Assembly: GCA_017311315.1 (NCBI GenBank) | Contig: CM029663.1 | Location: forward strand, 35,134,622-35,198,621 | Length of the DNA: 64,000 nt | Direction: 5' to 3' | DNA from: Dendrocalamus latiflorus | Taxonomy: Eukaryota > Streptophyta > Magnoliopsida > Poales > Poaceae | Part shown: positions 9,648 to 22,143 of the stretch, one piece after another | How positions within the stretch are numbered: position 1 is the first letter of the stretch | Layout of the letters: the number at the start of each line of letters is the position of its first letter | Translations under genes and position numbers: made by a program | Notes under the pieces: model-generated | Told to the model about the DNA's origin: nothing | The model's database searches: none | What the model saw: the letters and a program-made list of their open reading frames with translations, nothing else

Positions 9648-11710
9648 CACATAGGCCTAACCTGGCTCATAGAACTTTCTTGATAAACACCAAAAATAAT
9701 GAAGGAATCTATTAATACGAAGATCGAGTCATCGTGCTCTGCCATTAGGTATACCTAGTTACCTCTGAGCACTAAACAAAATAATCTCATGAATATACCT
9801 TTATCATGACCTATCCTTTGACCTCCGTTTTGGCAAGTTTCCCTGCCATTCCTCACTTTACTCCGATCACTATGACACCGACAATACTCCGTCCGCGTCC
9901 AATCAACCTCGTCTCAAATCACCTATTTAATCATAATAAAATTTATCAAGTTCAATTGGGTTTATTTGGATTTATTTGGATGTCTTGAGTTATTTGCTTT
10001 TATTTGGACTCAGTCTCTTATCGCATAGTTAGAAAACTGGAGTCCCGAAGAATCAAGGGATCAAGCGAGATCAAGAGCAAAGTGAAGATAAAGACCAGAA
10101 GTTCAAGAGAAAGCAATGTGTGCGCTCAAGACCGCGGTAAACCGCGCCAGGCGAGTCAATACTTTGATCATGTTGAACCTACATTTTCTGCAAATTACTT
10201 TTGTTTAAATTATCAAATTGCATGTTGTTATTTTATTTGCAAATACATGTTTAATTTAGAATTCTAGTTAAATGCCTATTATCTAACTTGATTAGTATTG
10301 CCCCTCCTTTGGAATATTTGAACATGAGAACCTTGTCGCCCTAGCAAAATTATAATAGTAACCCTTTTGAAAATAAGTCCATAATTATATGACATGCTTA
10401 GTGTTGCTTAGATACTTGTGGGAGTAAGAACATCCAAGCATCACTTTAATCATGAGAAAATGTGGTTGGGCAGTCATGGTGGTAATGACTGGTGTATGTT
10501 GGATATAGTTATTTTATATTCCCAAAAAAACCCAAATTGCTTATTTATCTGGGCTGATGGTTCGGGGGTATGGTGCAGTGGTGCATGAGAGTGTGGTTTG
10601 TGGTAGAACCGCCCAGATAACTCTAAGGACTGAATCTTGTCATGACCTCCTGTGTAAAACAAGTACAACCACAAGTCTGTAAAGTACAACTTGGCTTAGT
10701 AGATTTACCGGACCCTGAAAGTCATCCTCACAAGTGGAGGAGGTGAGGTCGTGCAAGCGGCTGTCTGTGTGTCAGGCTTGAATGGGACATCCGCAGAGGG
10801 TGAGGTTCTGCTGTGGCGTGCTAGCAATGTGGGTAGCCAGCTGCTAGGCGTTCAGAACGAGAACATCCCGCACAACGTATGGGACCCACCGCAAGTGGGA
10901 ACGACCCATAGGGTGAGATGATGGAAGGGGCGAGGTACTTTGAACGGTTACTGTGATGGTTCGCTCAACCGCATGACTAAGGAATTGTGCGGGGCAACGA
11001 GTAAATTGTCTCTTGTAGGTAAAGTGTGCAAACTCTGCAGAGTCAAAACTATTCGAATAGTCATGCCCACGGTCAAGAGCGGATATGGGAACTTAACCAG
11101 ATATAGTTCTATTTCAAAAACTTTGTGGGTGGGAATGGAAAAAGTGGAGGGCAGTGGAAAGCCCTGATTTGAATTGTCCTGGGTGTCGTCCCAGTGGTAA
11201 GTTAAGTGGCTATAACGCTGAAAGATGCTATATGGTGCAGATGCCATGTAACGGTGGATGGAATCTGGATCGCTATAATTATTGCATTCTCCTACACATT
11301 ATGTTTTTGTTCAAAACTGCTAGGTCTCAGGAAATTTTTAAGTATCATATTTCAAAAATAAAATGTTTTCCCTTCTTACAAAATAAAATATAAGGAGGAA
11401 TATATAGAGTCATGAGTAGAGGAGATGGATGTTTGTAGTAAAAACATAAACATATATAGAGTCATGTCGATCATAAAAAGGAAAATGGTAGTGTGGATTC
11501 TGGGAGAAATAAATTGGTGGAGTCTAAATGAGTATATAGGTTAGATAGATGATTTAAATGCTTTTTTTGGAAAATTAGGAAATGTGAAAGTAATTGCTGG
11601 GTTACCACATTGATAAATAATATAAAGTCTTGGGAGATGTTGGCAATGATGGGATTAATAGAACTGATCGTTTATTAGTTGAGTCAGTTGAATTTTGAGA
11701 ATTTGGAGAT

Positions 11711-12170
11711 ATGTCACACGCTGTTTGGAGTTTTAGACAGCAATCATTATAGAAAGTGTTTGATCGGTGGATAAAATAAATGATGTCTTTCACTGTTTGG
11801 AGTTTTATATAGCAATCAATATAGAAAGTATATGATCGGTGGATTAATTAAATGATGTCTTTCGCTGTTTGGAGTTTTAGACAGCAATCAATATAGAAAG
11901 TATATGATCAGTGGATTAATTAAATGATGTCACATGCTGTTTGGAGTTTTAGACAGCAATCAATATAGAAAGTGTATGATCGGTGGAATAATTAATTGAT
12001 GTCACTCGCTGTTTGGAGTCTTAGACAGCAATCAATTTGGAAAGAGTATATTTGGTGGATTAAGTAAATAATGGCACTCGTTGTTTGGAGTCTTAGACAA
12101 CAATCAGTAAGGAAAGTGTGTCTGTGGTGGATTAAGTCAATTATGGCAATCGCCGTGTGGAGTTTAGGTA
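11711..12170 (+). repeat. 72 bp tandem array, six copies plus a partial
   Basis: Units start at 11711, 11783, 11855, 11927, 11999, 12071 and 12143, exactly 72 bases apart. Each starts ATGTC or ATGGC followed by a CTGTTTGGAGTTTTAGACAG-type segment and ends in a GGTGGATTAA-like stretch. The central part can form a hairpin (GCTGTTT / AGACAGC with a G-U pair, 8 base loop). Units contain stops, so they are not coding. Confidence 0.95.
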
Positions 12171-12674
12171 AAATTAATAATACTATGATTTACTAATAAT
12201 AATGCTACCAAAAGCGATTTTTGGCAAATAAAATAACCCCGAGCCTTTCCTTTGATAAGCCATGCATACTATTTAATTGCATCCTGTGTGTTGGCTCGCG
12301 AGCACGGTGATTTGTGCTCATATTCGCTTTTCCCACAAATCCAGAATCAGGAATCAAATCACTACGCTTCAGCAATACTTTTGGATCATGATGGCGAAGA
12401 AGATGAAGATGTCAAGAACTAGGTCGCGAACCTCCAGTTGGCTGCCTGTGGGCATGTCCTGAGGGTCCCACCTGTGTGCTTCGTTTCCGCTGCTGCATTT
12501 TATTGGTTTTGGCCTAATCGGCCCGTGAGTAAGTTACTATTATATTTACGCTTCCGCTTGATATGTACTTTGATATTCAGAACTGTAATCTGTGGGCACT
12601 ATCTACTGATCCAGGGAATAGTGCGGTAGAATCACAGAGGATGCCGGATTGTATAATCTGGGCTCCTACAGCGA

Positions 12675-12686
12675 TGGTATCAGAGC
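12675..12686 (+). other. Primer-binding site (initiator tRNA-Met)
   Basis: TGGTATCAGAGC starts four bases after the LTR end and matches the 3' end of plant initiator tRNA-Met. It fixes the orientation of the giant element as plus. Confidence 0.95.
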
Positions 12687-13454
12687 ATATCGACTGCAGG
12701 TCGTGACCTAGTTAGCCTGGCCGTTAGTTTCATGACTAGAATTATTTCTTCAAAATCTATTTCCAAAAATATAAGCAGTATTGCTCATTCTCATCTCTCT
12801 TAGATGATTCCCCCTCATCTATATGCTGCCTTAGCCATTTTTACTTCTAGAGTTCTCTTACCCCGAATTCAAAACAATAACAGAAGAGTGAGTGCTAATA
12901 TCAATCAAATTACCCCCAAATACTTCTCTCTTCTTTCTATTGATTTCAGAAGGGAATTTTTTTCCTCTTCTCGTACCTTACTCCAAAAATTTAAGGTTAG
13001 GAACGTCGAAGATGGTCATGAAGATAAGTGGTCTCGTTTTAAACGGACTGTGTATATGGACCCTGCGCCCTCTTATGTGTGTCCTCGAGTAGACGATGTA
13101 TTATTGCAAGATTCTATTTGGACCCTGTGCACTGCCTTCTTGTCTTTGGGCGTCCTATTTCGCAGTCACGGGAAAAGCTTGTTTTTAAAAGTTTGTGTGA
13201 TTTTGTACCACCCCAGCTCCCTCGGAGTGCTCTTTTAAAATTTTGGATGGGTTAGATCACCTTATCCCCACGACTCAATCTTTATCCCATGCTATTCCCT
13301 CTCATCCTGTTGCTGCAATCCAGTCAGGTCTACTGAATCAAAGTGGAAGATAGCCAAGGACCAGGACTCGAGACTCTACTCTGCCAACATTCTCTCTTTA
13401 CTTACCCGGAGGACCCATCATGCCTGGAGTTAGAAGAGATGAATAATGACTAGT
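12687..13454 (+). other. Left part of the giant element's own interior
   Basis: About 770 bases between the PBS and the Sirevirus insertion. An open frame at 12804-13238 (144 codons, starting MIPPHLYAALAIFTSRVL) shows no domain I recognise. A Gag remnant or a spacer are both possible. No capsid, zinc-knuckle or protease motif is seen. Confidence 0.5.
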
Positions 13455-13459
13455 GATAC

Positions 13460-15131
13460 TGTTGGATCGAAGTTGGCGACAGAGGGGGGGTGAATGTTGA
13501 CTTCAAAAAAAACTCCCAAGAATTCACAGAATTTGGATTTGCCGAGAGACAGAGAAAACTAATTTTGCCTAAAAGGCTTACTGGAGAAAAATCAACAGGC
13601 ACCAAAATAACGAAAAACAAATCTTTAAAAACCGACAAACAGACTGTCTACCAGAAGACGAACAAGAAATAGTAAATATCATAGCATACGGAAAAACACA
13701 AATCAGAGAGAACTTGCTATCCGAGAGCTAAGAATTGGCACAAAAACTGAAAGAAGAAAAGTAGACAGAAGACTGGAAAGGGCAGAGAAACACAAACAAC
13801 AACAACCGAAAGCAAATGCCCAAAAGAGGAGCTGCCGAAAAATGCTAACAGAGAGCTGTTTTTACTGCCGCAAGCAGCAGTAACTTCAATAAAAAGATAG
13901 CAGCCGAACACTTCTATTTGCTGCCCAAAGATTAGGCAAAAGGTAGAGGGCAGTTGGCTGAAAAACAAATGAGAAAGAAGAGGAAGACTAAAGCTGTACA
14001 CAGCCAAAAAAACTAAGAGGAATTCACTTGCTAACAACCCGAACCTGAAAAGCTAAAGCATCCATTACTGCGTCTACAAGAATTAACGAGCAAACTTGTT
14101 GCCCAACTGAAGCAAGAATCAAGACGCCTTAGGAGTATACAAAGCAAAAAGAAACACACACTATTGAGCACAAGTGATCTCTCGGAAGACAACTTCTTTT
14201 GGAATCTCTCTGCTTGAGAAAGGCTAGTTGATTTTTGTTGCTTGAAAGGGAACAAAAATTCAGCATCTGGACAGAAGCTACAACAAGAAATGCTGCCGAG
14301 AGAATCAAAAGACAGAGGCACAAAAAAAACGAAAAGGCAAAGCTACTCAAGACATCTCAAAAACACGATTTCCTCGATTGAGACAAAGAGAGATGAATGA
14401 TTAAATATGTGTTCTTACAGCACTCTCATTTTCATCCTCTCATTTCATGCTCATTTCATTGCATGGAGAGAACCAAATAAAGCCCTAACTCTTATACCCA
14501 CTCTCTCAAATCATCTCCTAAAATCACACTCTCATTTTCATTGTGCTGAATTCTTGAAAGCTACTAGAAAACACCCTCTCTATTTATAGCCTCCACTAAT
14601 GGGTTTACAACACACTTTACCAAGTAGCTCTCAACAACTCATGGCGCTTTATCCACAATCCACTTCCGTTAGTGCAGCTTTGCGTATTCACCAAAACGCC
14701 CCTCGCACACCTTCTTGGAAGCTTCCTCATTCCTTGCCCTCCAAGCCACGCAGCCACCTCGAGTCCTCGCCGTCTTCGGCACACCTCGACCGTTCTGACC
14801 TCGGCACCGCCCGTGCCTAGTCTGGTCATCCCGTGCCTCGCCACGACTCCACCTCGATGTCCTACAGCCATCACAGACAAGAAACAAATCACATAACACC
14901 GCTCGAAATATTGTAACCATACAGTAGCATCAGACGAAATACTCAAAGCCCAAACCGATCGAAACAAAAAATAGACGACTTAAGCACGATCGACCTAGTT
15001 CGACCAAGTCCGACCGAAGCCGATTGCACCGCGCAACGACATGGTCCGAACCACACAAACCAAAATCGACTTTCCTAAACCGATGTCAATTACTCATCAC
15101 ACACACGGGATGACCTCCACATGGTCTCTCA
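13460..15131 (-). repeat. 3' LTR of the Sirevirus (full length, 1672 bp)
   Basis: It matches the 5' LTR at both ends but contains about 1.02 kb (roughly 13759-14776) that the 5' LTR lacks. That block includes a minus-strand TATA box GCTATAAATA (14581-14590), probably the core promoter. Confidence 0.93.
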
Positions 15132-16837
15132 ATCTCCCCCTTGATGAGTATATTGACAAACCCAGAAAAAGCGTGAAGTTGAGTTTGTTTTGAAGAGTCC
15201 AACATGGTCCAAAAGAAAAGAATGAAACTAATGACCATGTCGACAGAAAGAACACTAGAGCAACAACAGAAAGAGCAAATTGTTCTACAAAGCTCTAAAA
15301 TGTTCCCAAATGACTTTTTCTCCTCTATTCTCCCCTTTTGGCAATAAACACATCAAGGATGCATATGAGAGAATATGACATGATATTGGATGAAATGGCT
15401 GAAGTTACTTATTCTAAGCATGTAGAGCCATGAAGATTATCCAAAATGATCATTAAGTACTACATCAAGCCATAACACAATAGAATGCTATCTAGATCAT
15501 GATAAGATATATATAAGCCAGCTAAACCAAATAGATGACAATCTAAAATGTAGAGCAATTTTGTGAGCATGTCAAGTCATCCATGATCAAAGTCTAACAA
15601 AAGGTATCCACGGATGATGCAAACCATGTCAATAAGCTAAGCGGAACCAAGAAGCTAGAATTGAGCAAATTAGAGTGCTATACGCTCAAGAGTGAAACAT
15701 TTGTTAAAGTACTTGTTTCTTTTGTAATTAAGCAAATTGAGCACACTTGTCATGAATTTTCTTTTGAAGCTCATGATTGATTTCAACTAAAATTTTCAGA
15801 CATGTGCTAGATCTCAAGGCTTATGCGACCATTCCAAGCAAGAAGCTTAAGGAGATGATCTTGGTCATCCAAAACTCCCCCTGAGTTCATGCCTAGTGCA
15901 ATGGCAAGCAGTCTCATGAGAAAGAATTGGTGAGATCAGTTTTTTCGCACAAAAGAGATCTTTTTTGCATTCTTAAATAATTGTACTAACTCATGTTTCA
16001 ACAAGAAACTAGCATAACTCAATCTAACGCTCAACACAGATTCAAGACTCTACTCAGCCTATTTGACATGGCATGAATTATAAGTGGATAACTAAAGAAA
16101 GACTAGTCTCGAGTGCTAACATGACAAGTTTTAATTCAATTTGAGCAAGATTAATTAACTTATCATGGTAAAAGCTAGTCTACACATATGAAGTCATGAT
16201 CAATCTAGCAAATAAGCACAAGTCATGGCAAGGTGTAAAGCATTGTAAACATGTCATAACAGGATAATAATCAAGGCTCAATGTAGTTATATTACAATGC
16301 GAAAAGGTAAAAAGCAAGAAAATCCAGCTCCCCCTCAACATGTGATGCAACTTTTAGTTCAAGTTGAGTTACGTCAATATTAAGCTCCAGAAGCTCCCAA
16401 ATGAACTCCCCCTGAACCAAGGCAATAAACAAGAGAAACTGGCAAGAAATAAGAAAACAGGCGGTCCTTAAAGCATAGATAAGATATAGAGGATACTATG
16501 GCTTAGACTGACTCTCATCCACCCCATATGACTCTAGGACTATCAACTGGTCAACTAACAGACTAAGGAGCAAACACGTACCCTGTCTACCCAAGGGTGG
16601 CCCGACCCTCGCTAGAACCTAAAAGCAGTGAGTGAGCTCAACCTAGTGCGAAGAGAAACAGCTAATAAGCAGCATCCTAGAATCACAAGATAAGAGCAAG
16701 AAGTCTAAACGACTAGACAAGAAGACCATTCTAACCTATGCTAGAAGGACTAACCCCAATGCACTCATATGCAATGCAATCAGAAGGAAGTAAGAGCACA
16801 AACAATATAATAAAGCAGTAAAGCACAAAGCTCCCCC
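15132..16837 (-). other. Sirevirus 3' untranslated region with repeated polypurine tracts
   Basis: About 1.7 kb between the end of pol and the 3' LTR without a supported ORF. On the element strand, AGGGGGAG or a close variant appears at about 15134-15141 (next to the LTR, the functional PPT), 15875-15882, 16328-16335, 16406-16413 and 16831-16838 (overlapping the pol end), plus a weaker one near 15330. Multiplied PPTs in this region are a known feature of Sireviruses. No envelope-like ORF is visible. Confidence 0.8.
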
Positions 16838-17128
16838 TCACAACAGTCCATAAGGACAAACCACCCCAAGCTCTCCCCGCAAAGCTGAAAACCTAGAGCT
16901 ATCCAATGGCTTGGTAAAGATATTAGCCAACTGGTGGTCACTCTCCACAAACTGGAGCACGATGTCGCCCTTCTCTATATGGTCTTGAAGAAAGTGATAG
17001 CGAATATCAATATGCTTGGTCCGAGAATGCTGCACTGGGTTCTTAGCAATGTTAATCGCAGAAGTGTTATCACAAAAGAGTGGAACACTATCGATAACTA
17101 ACCCAAAGTCCCGCAGGGTCGAGACCAT
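16838..17128 (-). pseudogene. Sirevirus pol: C-terminal RNase H segment
   Basis: Reads VPLFCDNTSAINIAKNPVQH and DIRYHFLQDHIEKGDIVLQF to LANIFTKPLD and a stop at 16838. These are the standard last motifs of copia RNase H, which removes RNA from the RNA-DNA hybrid during reverse transcription. It is out of frame with the preceding segment; a one-base-type frameshift lies around 17100-17130. The stop position fits the normal end of copia Pol. Confidence 0.9.
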
Positions 17129-17919
17129 CCAAAGTACCTGGCGCCAGCTACGTACTCGGCCTCTGCGGTGGACTGTGCAACACCAGACTGCTTCCTAGAA
17201 GACCAAGAAACTAGAGAAGTGCCAATGAACTGGCAGGTGCCCGAAGTGCTCTTCCTATCTATCCTACAGCCAGCAAAGTCTGCATCCGAGTAGGCTCTCA
17301 AGGAAAGACAGGACGAGGAAGAATACCAGATACCATAGTCAATGGTAACTCGAAGGTACCGAAGAATGCGCTTCACCGCCTGGCGGTGAGATACGCGAGG
17401 AGAAGCCTGAAACCGAGCACAAAGACACACGGAGAAGTGTATGTCCGGTCTCGAGGCAGTGAGGTACAAGAGGGAGCCAATCATGCTGCGATACTCCTTC
17501 TGATCAACTGGCTCGCCGTCCTCATCTGGGTCAAGTGTGGCGGAAGATGCCATGGGAGTTGACACAGGCTTACCATCACTCATGTCAAAGCGCTTCAGGA
17601 GGTCACGAGTGTACTTGCCCTGATGCAAGAAGGTACCCTCCCGAGTCTGCTTGATTTGGAAGCCAAGGAAGAAGGTCAACTCGCCCATCATGCTCATCTC
17701 AAACTCGGTGCTCATGACATCCGAGAACTGTGAAACAAGAGCATGGGAAGAGCTGCCAAAGATAATGTCATCAACATAGATCTGGACGAGCAAGAGGTCG
17801 TTGCCATGCCTACGAATGAACAAGGTCTTATCTACCTTACCCATCTCAAAACCATGACTCAACAAATAGGACTTAAGCCTCTCATACCAAGCTTTGGGGG
17901 CCTGCTTAAGTCCATACAA
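17098..17919 (-). pseudogene. Sirevirus pol: RT C-terminal half and RNase H
   Basis: Begins in the RT with YGLKQAPKAWYERLKSYLLS. The catalytic YVDD is at residues 48-51 of this segment (QIYVDDIIFGS), and the RNase H starts around residue 210 (YSDADFAGCRIDRKSTSGTC, then STAEAEYVAGA). The active-site aspartates of RT and the D/E of RNase H are kept. It is separated from the RT N-terminal part by a frameshift near 17930. It synthesised the cDNA inside the virus-like particle; in this copy it is broken. Confidence 0.93.
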
Positions 17920-18446
17920 TGCTTTGGAAAGCTTGTAGACATGGTTGGGTATTTGGGGTTCTCGAAACCTGGAGGCTGTCTCACATAGACTTCTTCCTCA
18001 ATGAAGTCATTAAGGAAGGCACTCTTGACATCCATCCGATAAAGCTTGAAACCCTTAGAAGCTGCGAAAGCAAGCAGGATTCTAATGGCCTCAAGTCTAG
18101 CTACAGGGGCAAAGGTCTCCTCAAAATCTAGACCCTCAACCTGGGAGAAGCCCTGAGCTACCAGTCTAGCCTTATTTCGAATAACCACCCCATCCTCACT
18201 CTGCTTGTTCCTAAACACCCACTTAGTCCCAATGATATTGTGACCTCGAGGGGGCTCGACAAGCGACCAGACATTGTTTCTCTCAAAATTTTCTAACTCC
18301 TCATGCATGGCATTGACCCAAGACTCATCAGATAGAGCATGACTAACATCTTTGGGCTCAAAGGTGGCCAGAAAGGCAGAATGAAGATAGAAATGTGACA
18401 TGCCAGACTTTGAGCGTGTGACTCGCTCAAAGAGGTCTCCAATCAT
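17859..18446 (-). pseudogene. Sirevirus pol: RT N-terminal half (RVT_2)
   Basis: Contains the copia RT signature WVNAMHEELENFERNNVW, then GTKWVFRNK, ARLVAQGFSQVEGLDFEETF and YRMDVKSAFLNDFIEEEVYV. The first catalytic aspartate lies in the last motif. After PPGFENPKYP the frame runs into unrelated residues, marking a frameshift near 17930-17945. The continuation lies in the 17098-17919 segment. Confidence 0.93.
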
Positions 18447-18901
18447 CTGCTGGAAGGATGCCTTTTCTGGATATGTCGAGGAGGTCCAGGATGGGATGAA
18501 GAAGTGGCCTCTACCTCATGAGCTGATGAGGTAGGAACAGAGCCACTAGCTCCAGAGGAAGCAGAAGGCATGGGCTGATCTCCTTGAGGTGCGGTGGAAG
18601 AAGGCACCTCAAGGGGTGGCTGAGGAACTGGATCGGGTAGAAAACCTTCATCTCCATCGTTCTCATCATCCACAAAGATGGGCTCGGAATGCTCTAAAGA
18701 ACCTGAGATATCGGGCCTAGTCCTCGGACTGGCCTCGCCAAATGTCACCTCACAGGTCTCTACCAATTTACTAGACTCGCAGTTCCAAACCCGATAAGCA
18801 CGCGAAGAAGTCGAGTAGCCTAGAAAGATCTCATCACAAGAACGTGACTCGAACTTGTCTAGGTTCCCGGACTTCAAAATAAAGCACTTGCAACCAAACA
18901 C
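18443..18901 (-). pseudogene. Sirevirus pol: integrase C-terminal region and RT linker
   Basis: Starts FGCKCFILKSGNLDKFESRS, the beta-rich region after the copia integrase core (GKG-type module in longer form), followed by FLGYSTSSRAYRVWN and an acidic, Ser/Pro-rich linker of about 90 residues. It is out of frame with the integrase core on one side and with the RT on the other, so at least two frameshifts bracket it (near 18905-18925 and 18440-18450). Confidence 0.88.
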
Positions 18902-18922
18902 GCGAAAATGAGAGACACTAGG

Positions 18923-20020
18923 CTATCGTCCATATCTCAACTCATAAGAAGTGCGATGCAAGTGTGCCCGAAGAAAAACTCGATTGGAAACAAGGCACGC
19001 GGTCGCAATAGCCTGAGCCCAAAACTTCCTAGGTGTAGAGTACTCATCGAGCATCGTCCTAGCCATCTCGACCAAGGTACGGTTCTTCCTCTCCACGACG
19101 CCATTCTGCTGTGGGACGTGCGGAGAAGAGAACTGGTGCTCTACACCTGTCTCATCACAAAACCTCTCAAAGTAGAAATTCTTGAACTCCGTGCCATTGT
19201 CACTGCGGATCGCTCGTAAGGCACCCGGGAGCTCAACAGAAAGCCTACTAAAAAGACCTCGGAAATGTGTAAACGTCTCATCCTTCGAGGCTAAGAAAAA
19301 CACCCAAGAGAACCTCGAATAGTCATCGACCACGACAAGAACATACCACTTCCCTCCTGCTGACTGCACTCGAGTTGGTCCAACAGTGTCCACGTGGAGC
19401 AGCTGTCCCGGTGCATCGGTCATAGTAACTGTGACCGGAGGATGGGAGGCGGCAACCATCTTGCCGTGCCGGCAAGGAGCACAAACTAGATCTTTGACCA
19501 TTTTGAGTTTCGGCAGACCACGAATGAGGTCGTGGCCGCTAACTCGAGTCAAATGGTCAAATCCAATATGACCAAGTCTCTTATGCCAGAAAGAAAGGTC
19601 ACGGGACTCAGAAGCAACCAAACACCGGAGAGGATCACCAGAAGACTCAGAAAAATCAGCACGAAAGATCCTTCCAAAACGAGAAATCCCGCAAACCAGA
19701 CTACCCGAAGAATCAAGAATTTTGCAATTGTTTTTCTTAAAGCTTACCTCAAAGCCGTCATCGGTAAGCTGAGAAACGGAAAGCAAATTATATTGCAGCT
19801 TACTAACCAAGGCAACATCTTTCAGAATGAAAGAATCATTAACACGCACTGTACCTTTGGCGATGATGCGCCCAGATGAAGCGTCTCCGAAGGTAATCGT
19901 CTCATCACCTGGAGCACGGGCAAGGGAAGAAAACCAACGGGAATCTCCGATCATGTGTCGTGAACACCCGGAGTCTACGAGCCAAACCTTTCCCTTCCCT
20001 GCCCAGCGAACCTGAGTCAA
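18923..20020 (-). pseudogene. Sirevirus pol: protease and integrase core
   Basis: Protease motif DSGC at residues 16-19 (VWLVDSGCSRHMIGD). GAG-pre-integrase zinc motif with H146, H151, C180 and C183. Integrase catalytic triad D211, D274, E310 with 35 residues between the last two (D,D35E). All key residues are kept. The first codon of the open frame is TTG; the natural start lay upstream in Gag. The junction with the Gag segment is a frameshift around 20020-20040, and the segment ends early at ELRYGR because of another near 18920. Protease cuts Gag-Pol; integrase inserts the cDNA. Confidence 0.95.
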
Positions 20021-22143
20021 ACAGAGAGTAAAGTCTCATTACTGGGGTATATCAAGAGTGATTTTGGCACCCAATACTGAGTAACACGTCGAGCAGATGA
20101 AGTAGACAAGCACGACTGACCTCTATCTACCCTACGCTCTCTGTCACTCAAAGAAGCAGACGGTCTATGTGTAGACCTGAAGCTGTTGTTGGGCTTGACT
20201 GCTACAGAGGAGCGAGTCAAGACACCAGCAACATGCTGATCACGCCGCGGGTAGTTATCTTGATGGGGGAAACGAGATCTACCCTCAGGACGGCAGAAGT
20301 CACGACCAGGAGCATATCGAGCACGAAAGCCAGAAAACTCAGAAAATCCAAGTCCTCGATGATGCCCAAACTCATCAGCTGAAATAAACCTAGACCTCGT
20401 GTTGGTCTTAGGTGCACTCAAGGTCTGGAGCTGACTCTGAATACGCCTAAGAGACTCAACACGGTCTCTACGCGCAATCTTGGCGCGCCTGAAGCATCGA
20501 TCGATCGTATGTCCATCCTTCTGACAGAAGGTGCAATGATACTTCACCTTCTGAGAGGTAGAAGTAACATGATGAGGCTTCGCCTTCTGAGAGGCCGAAG
20601 CTGCAGGTGGAATCACCTTGCTGTCAGAAATCCCTTGGACAAAGCCCGCAGACTTAAATTGGACTTTCTCGGTCCTGGGCTCAGTCTCGATCACACCTGG
20701 TGCTATGGGTCTGAGCACGGCAGGTGGATGCTTCCTCATGTCCTCATAGAAATCATATCCTAGACCCTGATTGAACTTGCAAATCTTGGATTGGTCTAGA
20801 ATAAGATTGAGCTTCTTCTTGCCGCCTACAAATCTCTTGAGAGTGTTCGTAAGGTACTGACACTCCTGAAAGAGAGAGGTGCAAGAAGAGCAGGGGGAAG
20901 AAGAGACAGCAGAAGGTGAGGGAGCAGAAGAAGAACCAACAGTAGAGGAATGAATGGCTTGTGCATGCACAGCCGACTCTGAAGGAACAGTCCTACTACT
21001 AGCCGGTTGGTTCACGTCGGTAGGCGTCTCAACCTTGCCCTTGAGCTTCTCCCCCACACCAGCAATCACATCACAATCAGTTGGTGACTTCACTAGTTGA
21101 TCCTTAGTCAGCTTCACACATTTTTCATTCAAAGCAACGAGTTCAAGTTTTAGTTTATCACAACTAATGCATGGTGAGCTAACAGAATCCTTAGTCGTGA
21201 ACTGAGCCATTTTCTTGTTGTTGTCAATCATTTCTTGAAACTGTTTGGAAACAGATTCAAGTTCAGCAGTTAATCTAGGACAGTTCAAGCATGAAGCAGC
21301 TGGCTCAAGCAACCAAGCATACAACTCAGAAATTTTATGATCTGCCTTCTTTAGGTTCAATTTCAAATTACTGCAATTTTCACATGACTCAGGCAGATCA
21401 AGGAGCATGATATAAAGACCTCTAAGAGCATTGTCCTTATTCTCACATGAGGTGCAAGAAGTAGTCTCAACAATAGTAGGTGAAGCAACAGCTATCCTAC
21501 TCATCTCTAACTCAGCAAGCAGACCAACATTCTCCACCTTAAGCATATCAAGCTCAGAAGACAAACTATAATGAGAGGTCCTTAATTTCTCCACGTCACC
21601 AAGCAAGACAGGGCATGTATCACAATCGTCACGGGAGGGAGCAGATCTAAGTGAAGTAAACTCCCGTGACAGTCTGTCTACTTCCTTCTCTAACTCAGTA
21701 CACCTAACTCTAACTCTAGCATGAAATCCACCTAACTTAATAAAAGCATCATTAAGCTGGTCATAGGAAGGGAGTACCTCGTCGGAGTCGGAGTATAGCT
21801 CGCTGTCGCTGATCTCGCCCTCAAGGGCCATGAAGCACATGCCGGAGAAGTCGTCGCCGCCATCCTTGGGTTCTTGATCTCCCGTCCCATCGTCGTCGCT
21901 CCATCCCTCCACCTCGCTGAGGTCAAGGTCGTCGAAGGCGGTGAGGACGCGGTGGAAGAGCTTCTTGGCTTTGCCAAGGTTGCGGAACGTCTTCTTGCCT
22001 TGGGTGTGAGCTGGAGGCTTTTTGTTGTGGTTCTTGTCGGTGTAGTCGTTCTTGCTCACACCGTCGTAGTCGCCTTTGCTCTTCTCCAGCTTGGGACAGT
22101 TTGCCCGAATGTGGTTGGGGCCACCACACTCGAAACAAATCAT
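20017..22143 (-). pseudogene. Sirevirus gag, C-terminal part (708 codons)
   Basis: Begins at the nucleocapsid zinc knuckle CFECGGPNHIRANC (C3, C6, H11, C16). Acidic Ser/Asp-rich residues follow (about 60-110), then a long coiled coil with regularly spaced CxxC pairs (about 130-370), a Ser/Ala-rich stretch, and a second CCHC-like motif CTFCQKDGHTIDRC near residue 510. The C-terminal region is basic, R/G/F-rich and RNA-binding-like. The extended Gag with coiled coil is characteristic of Sireviruses. The reading frame is open throughout but offset from the upstream capsid part. Confidence 0.9.

Noticed and set aside
12804..13238. 144-codon ORF after the PBS of the giant element as a Gag gene
   Set aside because: No capsid or zinc-knuckle motif can be seen; left as unassigned interior.
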